Positions 30,224-41,110 of a stretch of 64,000 nt of DNA are shown one piece after another. How positions within the stretch are numbered: position 1 is the stretch's first letter; every line of letters begins with the position of its first letter. Both the position numbers and the translations under genes were made by a program. The notes beneath the pieces were generated by a model. It ran no database searches. It was not told where the DNA came from and worked only from the letters and a program-made list of their open reading frames with translations. This stretch comes from Acanthamoeba sp. SK_2022b (taxonomy: Eukaryota > Discosea > Longamoebia > Acanthamoebidae): assembly GCA_027943245.1 (NCBI GenBank), contig JANDJZ010000007.1, forward strand, positions 292,402-356,401, in the 5' to 3' direction.

Positions 30224-33200
30224 TGCGATTGTCAGCTATGTGAGCAGAGCCTGCACACGCTACAACAAGAGCGAAGAGCCATACCTTGTTCCAAATTTCG
30301 GGAGTGTTGGGGAGGGCGGAGATCACGCGCAGCACAGATTCCATCGCTTCCCGCCAGTAGACCGCCTTCTCCTCCTTCTCGCAGGGAATGCCTAAGAAGT
30401 ACAACGCACGCAGACACGAGTCAAACAGGAGAAGGAGATCAACTGTGCCATGATACGGGGCAAGCTACCTCGGCTGATGCAGCCCATGGTGTTGACCAGC
30501 CGGACCAAGTGGTTCGTCCAAAACGGATTCGTTGGCGTGTCCTCTTTGTAACGCCCCGTGTCAAGGATGTCCTTGACCTGAACCACCAACGGCTTCAACA
30601 GGATCTGACAAGCACCACGCCCACAGGTCAAAAAAAAAAAAAAAAAAAAGAACAGTAAAAAGAAGTAAAAGAAAACCAACAAATCATGAATTTTTAAAAT
30701 CGATTTTTAAAGGGAGAATTGTGAGTGATTGAGTACCTCCAGGAACGCGATCTGGTCTTGGTCAGAGCCCGTCCCCACGAGCGAGCCGATGGCGTCGAAG
30801 AGGTAGAGCTGGTACTCAAAGGGAATCAGCTTGGGACCGTCCGGGGCAATCGCCAAAAGGTCCTGCAGACAGGTCGCGGGGGAGAGGGATGGTTAAATCT
30901 CGAGTGTATGGACTGCATACGCAGAGGAGGAGCGCACAAACCTTCAGTGCAGCGAGCAGGTGCTGCGTGTAAGGATACATCTCCGACTTCTTGTTGCGGA
31001 TAAAGGTCATGAAGAGCGCCGAGACCTTGTTCCTCACCGACTTGTCCGGGTTTCTCAAACCGCTGCCGGGAGGTGAAGGGAGCGGTGAGCCATTGCCGGA
31101 CGGAACCACCGCAGGTCGTCGCAGGGGAATAATAATAACAAAAGAAATCGTACAACGTGACAAAGGCATCCAGAATGCCGGTCATCAGCGCTTGGTCGTT
31201 GGGGATGTACGACGCGTAGCTGGCGAAGTTCTCGAATGTCTGCAGTACCACCGCCTTATGGGGGTGCTTGAACACAGCTGGCAACGAGGAAGAGTGAGCC
31301 GCCGAAGATGCAGACGTCTACCACGACAGCAACGATAAGTGTTACTTACCTGATGCTACAAGTGCTCCAACTGCCTGCGCGAAGAACACTTCCAAAGTCT
31401 TCTGCGTAGGTTCTGTCAACGTTGCATCAGAACGAGAAGGCATGTCAGCAACGGCTTGAGTAAAGCCCCGCCCAAGAGACGCAGGACTTTACCGGGCAGG
31501 TTGGCCTTGGTCTCCACCATGGCATGCAGGAGAAAGAGGGCCAACTCGACGTCGGCAAAGGGCAGCGAAGACCAGTCGGCGAGCGCCTGGCCCAAAATCG
31601 TGTGTACGAACGAGATGGCCATGTTGCTGTTGAGTCGCAAAATGGACCTGAACACCAGGCCCAAGTCCTGGAGGGGAGTAAGAACGATCGAGCGCGCGTT
31701 TGAGAACTCAACAAGGCCTTCCGCATGGGTAGCCAGATGCTGGATGGAGGTGCACGCACGCCTCTGTAGGCCAAAAATTGGCTTTCAAAATCGTCCTTGG
31801 TCTCGAAATCAAACTCGGCCGGGTATTTGGCCTTGGCCAGGATAATGGCCAGTATTCTCTTAAGGTTCTCCGTTTCCTCGTTCCCAAGAGTGGCGACCTG
31901 CTTCAGCTGTACAGTGACAAAATTGCATTCGGCGTTTACGCATTAGAGCGGTTGGCAAACAACCAGGTCCGAAGCGAAGCATCGTACCTTATTGAGGTAT
32001 TCGTGCACGAAGCCGAGCATAACCGAAGCGCTGTGCACGACGAAGAATGTAAAAAGCTGGTACTAGGCAGATGTCGGCTGTACGAATAGGGACGGGGGCG
32101 TACACGTTGTTGTCGGCGTCGCTCATCCACTTCCACAGCAGCACCAGTGCGCTATCTACAATCTGCTTCGCTTGGACTTCCACCTGTTCGTTGACTTGCC
32201 CCTGTGCGCGCAGCTCTTGCACCTATACAGAGAAAAGGCGCTTTCCTTAGCACGGCTCTGGGGGGCTATGTTGCTCGACAAAAGAAGGAGGGCTTCATGC
32301 CTTCGCGTAGGCAGTCACCAGCTGTATCCCCGCCTCATTCAATAGTTTGGCCACATTCACCTTGTATTGGGCATCGTCCTACGGAGGCGACGAGGCAAAG
32401 TCGTGAGATGTGGCTTTTCAACCGAGGCATAGACGACGGCTGAGCGAGCGCGTACCGTGGCCGCGGAGTTTACGAGCTCGAGAACCTTTAGTCGGACCAA
32501 GAGGTCCAGCTTTTGTAAGGGCGGCATGCCCTTGGCGACCACTTGCGTAATGCAGTCGCACGCTTCTCGCCTGAATTGGGCGTTGCTAAGGCACTCGAAG
32601 AAGAAAGGAATGAACTTTTCGTTCACGATCAACGATATATCGATCCACGCTGTGGCCAGGCAGCAAGCACGTCGATCATGGTAATGTTAAATGAGATGGG
32701 ATCCCATCGATCCAGCGCGTTTTGAATGCAAGGGCAGACGCACTGATATAAGGCCTCAAGACAGCCAGGCACTCGCGCGTCAGCTGAGGGATGTTGGTCC
32801 TGTAGGTCACCAAGATCTGGTACCACACCCCCACCATCGTGTTGATGCAGTCATCACGCATGCGATCTTTCTGCGAGTTCAAAGAGGAAGGGCAAGAGTA
32901 AGCAGGAAGTTAGGCCATTGCCTAAAGGGCTAAAGGATCCATACAATCGCGATGTTGTGCGTGTGCTCCTCTGTCGATCGCGTCACTTCGGAGCTTACGA
33001 CCTCTTCGTCGATTGTCTTGACGATTCGCAGGAACATGTCGATCACCACGGGTCCCTGTGGCAGGTTCATTGAGCAGGATGTTAGCATCTGCCAAAGCAC
33101 GAGCCCCACAATTCAGCAAAGTGATGTGCTGGTACGCGGTACCAGCTGCAGGAGGGCAAACAGCTCTGAGAAGAATGTAGGCCACTGAGTCAGGTAATCC

Positions 33201-33777
33201 TGTTTGAAAATCAGAACCATGATGTAGGCCAGCTTGTTCTTGATCGCTGCAGCAGTAAGAGCGCCAAGTGTCAGCGCGTCAGTGAGGGGCGCCAGCATGC
33301 GGTGCAGGCACGCACCTGCTTGTTCATCCTGATGCTGCACCAGGTGCTCCCTGATCCATTTGATAAGGATCTCTCGCAGTCCGGTCTTCTCAGGAAGGGC
33401 GAGCGCGGCGTATCTATAGCAAGGCCTGAATGAATTTACAACGAAGGAGATTCAGCTGAAGCTTGGGAATCGGGTGCACCTGTTCTTGGCCACATCTGTC
33501 AGCACCTGCAAGCAGAAGAACTTGACCTGGGGCGATTGCGACGAGAACAGCTTCTCACAACAAAATCGCAACCCTTCCGGCGAGGCAACAACTGCATTGA
33601 AGAAAGAGACATAAGCGATCGCGAAAAGCGCTGAAGTAAGAGATGAATGTCTGGGAGAGCGTGAGATTAAGTGAATGCTGCACCTTGAGCGGTGTAGGCT
33701 TGTGCTGCCCTTAACTCTGCCTCTGTCACCTTTGTTGGATCGAGTTGAATAACAATCGCTTTTTCCAATTCATCCAT
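28969..33777 (-). CDS. XPOT: Exportin-T (tRNA nuclear export receptor)
   Basis: A karyopherin-beta that carries mature tRNA out of the nucleus with RanGTP. The start is ATG 33777 (MDELEKAIVIQLD) and the stop TGA 28969-28971 after FFAQFLQAAKTKK. About 20 exons encode roughly 950-1000 residues of HEAT-type helical repeats, matching the family length. Diagnostic N-terminal stretches are SPQVKFFCLQVL, LIKWIREHLVQHQ, RNKLAYIMVLIFKQDYLTQWPTFF-like, DMFLRIVKTIDEEVV, IKDRMRDDCINTMVGVWYQIL, and SWIDISLIVNEKFI with REACDCITQVVAKGM. These line up with human XPOT rather than exportin-1 or exportin-5. The C-terminal half (LRNPDKSVRNKVSALFMTFI, then QIITLLLANAKDPKQFLDF) also fits. One intron carries a TG tract at 30161-30222. 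Confidence 0.93.
30161..30222 (+). repeat. (TG)n microsatellite in exportin-T intron
   Basis: About 31 TG units on + (CA on the coding strand), ending two bases from the 3' splice site ctgcag of the minus-strand gene. Confidence 0.95.
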
Positions 33778-34064
33778 TTTTGACAAATGAATCAATAAAT
33801 TGTGCTTCCTGGCAAACACTCCCAAGCTGCACAACAGGATGTCAATCCCACACTCCTCACTGCACACAACACGCACGAGCTGGACGGAGACTGGACAGGG
33901 CGTACGCGAAAACGGGGCAGGCGGCGATGTTCAGGAATGAACGCAAACACCACCACAAGATGTACACGCTTTTTTGCCGCTCTTGTTCCCGGAATATTCC
34001 CAACACCAAAAGCTGCATTAAAAATCGATTTATGCAAATCAAAGAAAGCATCATCTTGCGCATC
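33778..34064. other. Gap between exportin-T start and PB1 gene end
   Basis: 287 bp holding the exportin-T promoter and the 3' flank of the PB1 gene. AT-rich near 34015-34045. No gene seen; minus-strand ORFs that extend through it are chance extensions. Confidence 0.45.
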
Positions 34065-35051
34065 TCAGGCGCCGACGACGGACATGGGGGACGACGGGGC
34101 GACGGAGAGCTCCTGGTAGCCGACACGGTACTGTTGCTTGAGCAGCTTGGCCTCGCGCTTGAACTGCTTCTTGTGGTGCTTGAAGGCCGTCTTGCTGCCC
34201 TTCCTCTCGAGCTTGTGCTCGTGCTTGTGAGCCTTCTTGGCGCACTTCCTCGCCTTTTTGTCGCTCTTCCACTCTTGCTTGGCCTCCTTCTTGGCCTCCT
34301 TGTGCTGGAGCACCTCGAGGGCCTTCTCTACGTCGCCGTTGCACTTGGCCAGAAGCTTGGAGTTCTTCCTCCTCTTCGCGTAGCCCTTGGCCTCGAGGTG
34401 GTCGAGCTTCTCCTTTGCCTCGGGCGACTCCAGGTCCGTGGCCTCCATTTCGTCGTGGCTACGCTCCTGGTCGGCGCCGTCCTTGTTCTTCAGCTGCTGC
34501 TTGCGAGCCTTCTTCCTCAGGTCCTTCTCCTTCATCCTCAGATCCTTGGCCACGCGCTTGTGGCACCAGGCGTCTAGGGCTGCCTGGGCGAGCGCGACGT
34601 CACCACCGGTCCTGCGTAGGAACTTGGCACACTTCTTCGACTTCACCTCCCTGTCGTGTTGCTCGCGCATCTGCTGCACGAGGTAGGCCACGGCCTGCTG
34701 GTCCACATCGGACTCGAGCTCCGAAGCCGAGAACTTGCTGCTACGCCTGCGCTTCTCGCCTGCGGCGGGCAGCTGGGGCTGGACTACGAGGTGAAGGACG
34801 CCCGACGAAGCCGCGAAGCTGAGGGCCAGCTGGAGCTCCTCGTCGGAGGAGGCGGTGATGAGGTCCTTCTCGTCGTCGACGTAGCGGAGGGCGAAGGTGC
34901 CCTGTGCCAGGCCCAGGGCTGAGGCCACCTTCTTCGTCAGGAGAGCATACGAGGGTTGCTCGAGCGACACGATGCGCTTTTCTTCGAGGCCGTAGCTGAG
35001 CTTGACCAGGAACTGCTGCTGGCTGGTGTTGTCGGTCTTCGCGACTTGCAT
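34065..35051 (-). CDS. PB1-domain protein with Lys-rich C-terminal half
   Basis: 328 residues from ATG 35051 (MQVAKTDN); an in-frame ATG at 35141 is possible but its extension is low-complexity Thr/His. Residues about 10-95 form a PB1 domain: QFLVKLSYGLEEKRIV supplies the basic cluster side, and YVDDEKDLITASSDEEL is the acidic OPCA motif, so it could heterodimerise in both directions. Further on there are two related short motifs, KFLRRTGGDVALAQAALDAW and KLLAKCNGDVEKALEVLQ (core GDV-x-x-A-x-x-x-L), which look like UBA-like three-helix modules. The rest is an extremely Lys/Glu-rich helix. By analogy with PB1-plus-UBA proteins a scaffold or autophagy-adaptor role is possible, but this is inference. 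A TATA box lies 153 bp upstream. Confidence 0.75.
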   Translation of the reverse strand: MQVAKTDNTSQQQFLVKLSYGLEEKRIVSLEQPSYALLTKKVASALGLAQGTFALRYVDDEKDLITASSDEELQLALSFAASSGVLHLVVQPQLPAAGEKRRRSSKFSASELESDVDQQAVAYLVQQMREQHDREVKSKKCAKFLRRTGGDVALAQAALDAWCHKRVAKDLRMKEKDLRKKARKQQLKNKDGADQERSHDEMEATDLESPEAKEKLDHLEAKGYAKRRKNSKLLAKCNGDVEKALEVLQHKEAKKEAKQEWKSDKKARKCAKKAHKHEHKLERKGSKTAFKHHKKQFKREAKLLKQQYRVGYQELSVAPSSPMSVVGA

Positions 35052-35569
35052 CGTTGGAGTTGGTAGAAGTTGGTGGGTTGTTGTATGTGTAGTATGGGTT
35101 TGGTGCGTGATCAGAGGTGAACGCGTGTATCGGTTAGCCACGTCTTACTTCTGTTCTCTGCTTGGTGTAGGTTGTACAATAGCCTTTGCCAACATTCGTA
35201 ACCTTTTATAGCGGGCAGGTCGGGGAGCCCGATGTCACTGGTCGTCCCTGAAGTTGCTTCCGTGGGAGGGGTGAGCTCGCCGAAAGGCATTCCTTTTCGG
35301 AGCTGTAAAAGACCGACGAGTTATATTAATTGAATCCCAAGTATGCGCACCCTTTCGAGGATCCAAACTATTTCAAAAATGGCGATACTCTGTCCTTACC
35401 CCAAGTTCTGGTGTATCTGGATGTTGCTGAAGGGAGGTTCATACCCAACACTTGTAATATATCCCTAGGCCACACACCAACATGACAAATTTGGTTTTGA
35501 GCTGGCCCAACCCAAAGCAGCGAAGGAAAATGGGGGAAAAGCTTTTTGGCGCGAAAGAGAAGCGGGAAG
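35052..35569. promoter_or_regulatory. Divergent promoter region of the PB1 and tail-anchored genes
   Basis: A 518-bp gap. Minus strand: TATAAAAGG at 35202-35210, matching the element at 25561-25569, positions it as the core promoter of the PB1 gene. Plus strand: tttggcgcgaaa at 35545-35556, a perfect match to the E2F/DP consensus TTTSGCGCSAAA, ends 13 bp before the start codon at 35570. No coding sequence seen. Confidence 0.55.
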
Positions 35570-36124
35570 ATGGAAGACAAGGTTGCTGAGCTCGCCGGTC
35601 TGGCACAGGAGTTAGAGGAGAGCGCAAACGAGGTCAGAGAGCGCGCACGACGTGTACGCACTGTGGACGACCGGCAGTCAGATGACTCGGACGAATGTGA
35701 CGACAGTGATGACGATGACGATGATCGGGGTGAGACGGAGCACAAACTTTTGTTGAAACTGAACCATATTCGTGACACTCTCAAGGAGTCGATTAGGAGA
35801 GGGAAGGACGAACGTGCGATCAAACTTGCTCGTCTCTACGAGCGCCGATTTGAGCTGGAGCAACTCAACGCGGCAGTCGCTGCCGAAGCCAACGTCGACA
35901 ACATGCCTCCACCACCCGCGAAGTCCTCATGGCTCCTGCATCTGGTACGCGCGTAACTATCTTTCATCGTTTGTGCTGCGTTCTAACTGAAACCTGATTT
36001 CTACATCCAGCTAGGTGCTGTTTTCTTCGGATTAACGTTAGCGGTGACGCTCTGGACGCTGATGCAGTACGGATCGGTCTACCAAGAGCGCGAGCTGGCC
36101 TTGCACTACCTCCACCCGACCTAA
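35570..36124 (+). CDS. Small tail-anchored membrane protein, unknown
   Basis: Two exons (35570-35944 and 36011-36124, phase-0 intron of 66 bp) give 162 residues. The N-terminus is helical and charged (VAELAGLAQELEESANEVRERARRV), followed by a Ser/Asp-rich acidic stretch with about six consecutive Asp (near 35695-35730), then a helix with LLLKLNHIRDTLKESIRRGKD and LYERRFELEQLNAAV, a PPPPAK turn, and one hydrophobic segment LGAVFFGLTLAVTLWTLM about 20 residues before the end. That arrangement is typical of tail-anchored ER or mitochondrial proteins with a coiled-coil cytosolic part. No family was recognised. The E2F-like site just upstream suggests possible cell-cycle expression. It converges with the polytopic gene, stops 97 bp apart. 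Confidence 0.75.
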
Positions 36125-36220
36125 CGCGCCACGCGATGGCAGGGGTGTTCGTGTTGTAAAGGATAAATGGGTGTTCATAAATAGAAGAGATGAAAAGGAG
36201 GAGGAGAAGGAGCGAGTTGA

Positions 36221-36659
36221 TCATATGAGGCTATGCGAGGGCACGTCGTCGTTGATGAGCCGTCGGTACTTGGGGGCGGCAAGCCACGCGCGTGGCAGGA
36301 AGCTCGAGACCACGCAGCCCGAGCCGACCACCGCCAGCCAAATGACCGCCTGCCGCCAAAGCACGCATGAGCGCTCACGTGTGGAAGAAGCGAGGCGGCT
36401 CGAGGGGTGGAGCCTGTACCATGGCGGTTGGCGGCGCGCTCAACACAGGGAACCAATCTTGGAGCACTACGACGAGCGACCCACACACGTGCTGTGCGTC
36501 ACGTCACCAAGGAGGCCAATAACGTCAGCGGCGATGCGTGAGGCCAGCATGATCTTGGGGGGGGGATACCATCAGAGCAGGGTGAAGGAACAGCAGGCCA
36601 AATCGATTTCTGTACACGGCCTTGTCGAGGGGACTGCGCGCACGCGTTTGTTGGCGCGT

Positions 36660-36721
<62 letters not shown>

Positions 36722-38686
36722 GAGGTTGAAGGCGGAGGAGGGCATCTGGCAGTACCTGGTGTTGGGCCGATCGCACCAGGCCTTGGCCAGGGTGAGGAAC
36801 CACAACGTGAAGTAGAAGCCCGCCAGGCTGCGACGTCAAGCGCCACACAAGACGTTAGTCTTGGCGCAAGGCGTTGGGGGGGGGGGATGGATGGGTATAC
36901 CTCGACAGGAAGCGGCCGACCTGGTAGCTGTAGGTGGAGAGCCCGCCCACAAAGAAGAGCTGAGTGCCGCGGGAGGGAATGATGGGGTTCCACAGCAGGA
37001 GGATCAGCTTCGTCAGCACGACCGCGGACAGGTTGCGCCAGGTCGTCGGCACGCTCGGAATGCGCTCCTCCACGAGCATCCAGTAGACGCCCATCAGGAA
37101 CAGGCACATGTGGAACGTGAGCGTGAAGAAATACTGGGCCGTAGCGATGCCGACCGACCACGGCACCAGCGCCGAGAACAGCGGGCCGAGCCGGCTCTCG
37201 GGCGAGAAGCGGATGTCGGGCAGCGCGGTCAAGACCACGAGGAAGCCGCTGATCATCGACACGAAGATCAGCAGCGCGGGGTTGACGAGCGTCTTGCCCA
37301 GCGAGGTGGTCTGCGGGCTGGGAGCCGATGCGCAGGAGAGCGAGAGGAAGTAGAGCGGCACGACGAAGATGAGGATGAGGCCCATGTTGAGGCTCAGCGA
37401 GTCAAAGTAGGCGTTGGCCCACAGGATCATGAAGCACAGCATCGCGCTGCACATCAGCAGACCCCACCGGTACTCGTCATTGCCGCGCGCAAGCACCGCA
37501 GTGTACCTGTGTGACGCAACGCGCGCAGGCCGCACAGCAGCGAAAGGGCGTCAGCGACGGCGCTGGACCAGTTGATTGATTGATTGGTGAGCGACCGAGC
37601 CGATCTCCCATTTCCCAACCTACCGGCGATGAAGGGCGAGCCAGAGATGTCGGCCCTGGCCTTTGATGTGCAGGTAGTAGGCCAGACCCACGACGGGCAG
37701 GATCAACAGAGCTGGAGCGCGCACAACACGTGCGAACACACACGTATCTATGAGCGCCCAGAGCTATGAGGAGGCAAGAGCGTTGTACACTGCGTACCGG
37801 TCCAGCCCAGCGCGGACCAGAGCGTGATGGCGAATGCACCAGCCAGGAAGGGCTGCCAGGGCGACTAAAGGCGAAGAAGGCGCGTGGGTGAGAAAGGCCA
37901 CCGACGGTGGTGCGTGGTCGTGGGGGAAAGCTGGAGGTCACCTCGGTCGCGGCGTGGTTTTGCGTGGAGAAAAAGGCCGACTCGTCGCTCCACGCTTTGG
38001 CAACGATGACGAATGGCAGGCAGAGCAGCCGCACAAACGATATGTACACGGAGAAGTACAGCAGGTGCCCGTTGGCCGTCAGCAGCACGTAATCCCACGT
38101 TCCATTCGAAGATTGCTCGTTGGTGCCCTGTGGCGTACGCTTCGCGTGAGTGTGCGGTGCGCAGTGTCACTTGTGCGAAGGAGTGAAGGGTACCAGGCCC
38201 AGAAGGTGAAGAAGGAAGAGGACGAGAGAGCCGCCGAGGTACCAGGCGAGGAGGATGGCCTCTTCCTTGGCCTTGGTCAGGAGCAGCGCTCGCCAGGCGG
38301 GCCCGGTCTTGGGCTGTCGTGAGCCAGAGCCGTCCATGGTCACGTCGCCAGCCAGAAGCAGGGATTCGCCGCCAGTCCCTCGGGCCTGCACGATCTCGTT
38401 GCACGAGATTGCCGTCTTCCACCCCGCACAGATGAAGAAGGCGGGGAGACCCAGCTGCAGCGCAACGAGCTGCCAATCTTGGAAGAGCTCGGTCCAAGCC
38501 TGGCCCAAAGAGAATGAGGCAATTGATGGAGGTGTGCTGGCGAGCAAAAGGTACCCAGAAGAGGACGCCTGGCTCTTTGCCATCCCCAACGAAGCGGTGA
38601 TCGAGCCAAGTCTTGATGTTATAGAGCACCAGGGCAAAGATCAACACCAGCTCAACCGTTCGTATGTAGTAGTGCTCCCTCTTCAT
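36221..38686 (-). CDS. Polytopic membrane protein, unknown
   Basis: Start ATG 38686 (MKREHYYIRTVELVLIFALV); probable stop TGA 36221-36223 after DDVPSHSLI. About nine exons. Hydrophobic segments visible in order: VELVLIFALVLYNI; WQLVALQLGLPAFFICAGW; AILLAWYLGGSLVLFLLHLLGLV; LLYFSVYISFVRLLCLPFVIV; FLAGAFAITLWSALGW; LLILPVVGLAYYL; WGLLMCSAMLCFMILWANAYF; LILIFVVPLYFLSL; ALLIFVSMISGFLVVLTAL; FTLTFHMCLFLMGVYWML; SAVVLTKLILLLW; FYFTLWFLTLAKAW; VIWLAVVGSGCVVSSFL. That is about 12-13 helices, too many for a GPCR and closer to a transporter or Frizzled-like scaffold. No signature motif was recognised. The splice joining NTR near 36755 to AVIWLAVV near 36350 does not keep phase with the simplest sites, so an exon there (around the GGAGCA repeat) may be missing from this model. 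Confidence 0.7.
36661..36720 (+). repeat. (GAGCAG)n hexanucleotide repeat
   Basis: About ten perfect units. On the coding (minus) strand it would read as Pro-Ala repeats if exonic; the flanking splice sites suggest it is intronic, but the exon model here is unresolved. Confidence 0.95.
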
Positions 38687-38810
38687 AACTCAATTATGTT
38701 GAATAACCTTGCATGCACGCGTTGGTAAATGGTGGGAAATCAAATCGTTGTATTGGAGCTACTTCGTTTTTCTATTTCTTTTCTTTTCGTCAGCTTACGC
38801 CACAACCGAG

Positions 38811-40808
38811 ATGGAAGAACGAAGTGGTCACACAAGAGAGCTGGAGGCTTGGGCAAAGCGGAACGGGATAGGCGAGTATCCACTGGCAGTGCATGACTTT
38901 GGAGAAGCCGACGCGGACCAAGGAAGAGCCACCCTTGCCGCCAGACCGATTAAGGTATTTTATTTATTTATTTTTTTTATTTTTACCTACATACTTGCCT
39001 TAACCCTGGTCGACGTTCCAGCAAGGCGAGCGTATTCTGGCCGTTCCATTTAGCCTGTTGCTGGATGTTGGCGCGGCATTGCGGGCAGTGGACCTCGCAA
39101 GCGTGTTCGCGGCGGTCAGGCCAGCGCTCGACGCCGTGGACAACAAGCTGCCACTTGCCTTGTTCATGCTGCACGAGCTTCGCAAGCCCGACTCCTTCTG
39201 GAGGCCCTACTTCGGTACCCACACGCCACACGGCAACTGCCACACGTCCCTTCCTCGTTCACATGAGCTTTGCCCTGTCCCCGCGCCCAGATGCATTGCC
39301 CGCTCGTGTGAACCTGCCCATGTTCTGGGCGGATGAGGACCTACAGATGTTGGCAGGCTCCCCGCTACTGACCGCAGCCTTGGCACAGAAAAAGCAGGCG
39401 CTCGACTGGCACACCGAGCACATCATGCCCGTCGTGCGGGTACGTCAGCACGCCCCCCCCCCTCTGGTGCCGCGCTTTTGCTCATGGTCGCACGACGCAT
39501 GCGGCGGCGAAGCAGAAATACCCACGGCTGTTCGGTGTCTGCGACGACGATGCAGCGTCGCTCGAGGGCTATTCCCTGGCCAGGTTCGAGTGGGTGCTGT
39601 CCATGATTGCCTCGCGGGCGTTCTGGCACTTTGACCTCAACAAAGCGGTTCGTCTCTCCCCCATACACTAAATGACTCGCGCTTGGTGGGCATTGATCCC
39701 GCGGTGCGGGGGGGGGGGGCGTGGCAGACATGGGAGCCACATATGGTGCCGATGGCGGATCTGATCAATCACTCACTCACCAACCAAAACGTATCGCAAT
39801 ACACGTTTGATGACACGACGTACACGTTCAACGTGCACGTCAAGCAACCGTACGCAGAGGGCGAACAGGTACGCCCACGTTGGGGCCTTTGGCGCAAGTA
39901 CGCTCACACTGCTCCACCGCATCCAGCTTGGATCCTCACTGCCATCGGCCGGGTAGGTGTACATCACGTACTGCAGAGACTCCAATTTCGAGCTGCTCAA
40001 GACCTATGCCATGATGGTGGAGGACAACGAGATCAAGTACACCGAAATCACGCTGGACGACGCCACAATCGCCCAAGCCTGCCCGGACGAAGACGAACGG
40101 CTCGCCAGAACGCAGATTCTCGCCCAACGCGGCCGCACCAAAGGGTCTGCCTTTCCTTTGGTTGTGGTCGTGGCCGGTCTGTGGACTGACTCACGTCTCC
40201 CTACTCGCAGCGCCTACTCGATCAAGAGCGACGAGTTCCCGCTGGACTTGGTCCAGGCCTTGCGGCTGTACCACCTGCCGCTTGCCGGTTCGCGTGCCTC
40301 TCTCACGAGCGTCATAGACTCTGCTCAATTGGAACTGATCTCACCGTGGCGATGGCGCACGTGCAGCGTCGTCCGGCTGGGCGTCGTGCTTTGAAACCGA
40401 TCCTGTGTCCGTGGAGAACGAGGTGAGGGCGTACGCATCTATCGTGCGATGCGTGAACAGACACTTGTCGCAGTATTCGACCACCGCTCAGGTACACGCA
40501 TCAACAACGACCAAGATCACACCTCACAGAGATCAGCGCAGCTCGCCGGTGTGAGCTAAACGGATTGCGTGGGGAACGCGGCGCAGGAGGACGCAGCGCT
40601 GTTGACGGCGTCGGACGGGCCGCCGCTCTCGGCTACGACGCGGATGGCCGTGGCCTACCGGCGTGAGGACAAGCTCTTCTTGTCCGAGCTGGGCAGCGTG
40701 TTCGAGGAGATGCGAAGGGAGCTGGAGGCGTCCGCCGCATCGCCTCCGCTCATCATGGAGCTCTTCTTTGATTGTCTATCTGCTGTACGGCAAGAGAAAG
40801 CAGCTTGA
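38811..40808 (+). CDS. SET-domain protein methyltransferase, Rubisco-LSMT/SETD3-like
   Basis: Start ATG 38811 (MEERSGHTRELEAWAKRNGI), stop TGA 40806-40808. The N-terminal SET half follows the family plan: WAKRNGI; GRATLAARPIKQGERILAVPFSLLL, with the intron between IK and QG; a long iSET insert with LPLALFMLHELRKPDSFWRPYF and LPMFWADEDL; then SLARFEWVLSMIASRAFW. The AdoMet and active-site motifs are present: MVPMADLINHS, with the conserved Asn-His, and EQVYITYCRDSN, where most members have Y-G. The C-terminal helical part (SDEFPLDLVQALRLYHLP, VRAYASIVRCVNRHLSQY, AYRREDKLFL) matches the Rubisco-LSMT substrate-binding domain. Family members methylate Lys or His on cytosolic proteins such as actin; the substrate here is unknown. 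Eight or so introns; one contains a poly(G) run (39709-39718). Confidence 0.85.
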
Positions 40809-41110
40809 AAGAACCGGATACGAACACATCGCTGACCATGAGTGAGTGGGGCGGTGTTTGGGTGGGCCTGATCGCCAAACACCACGACAACTGTTCCCGG
40901 CCCGGGACAGCGAAATTCGAGGAAACAGGCCAGGCAGGCGGAGCGTCTTTCCGACGGACCTTTGCGTTTGTGTTGCGTGTCTCGTGTTGTGCAAACGACT
41001 TAGCTGAGTGCGCGAAAGATAGAGATCTAGTTTGCTCATCCATCAGATTCTGAACGCCACACATCTGAAACACCCTCAGCAAGAGATAAAGATCGCGATA
41101 AATTTCCGAG
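40809..41110. other. Intergenic region before the MAM33 gene
   Basis: 302 bp with the 3' flank of the SET gene and the MAM33 promoter. No ORF or RNA gene seen. There is a near-palindrome ctgttcccggcccgggacag near 40891-40910 with one mismatch pair. Confidence 0.45.
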
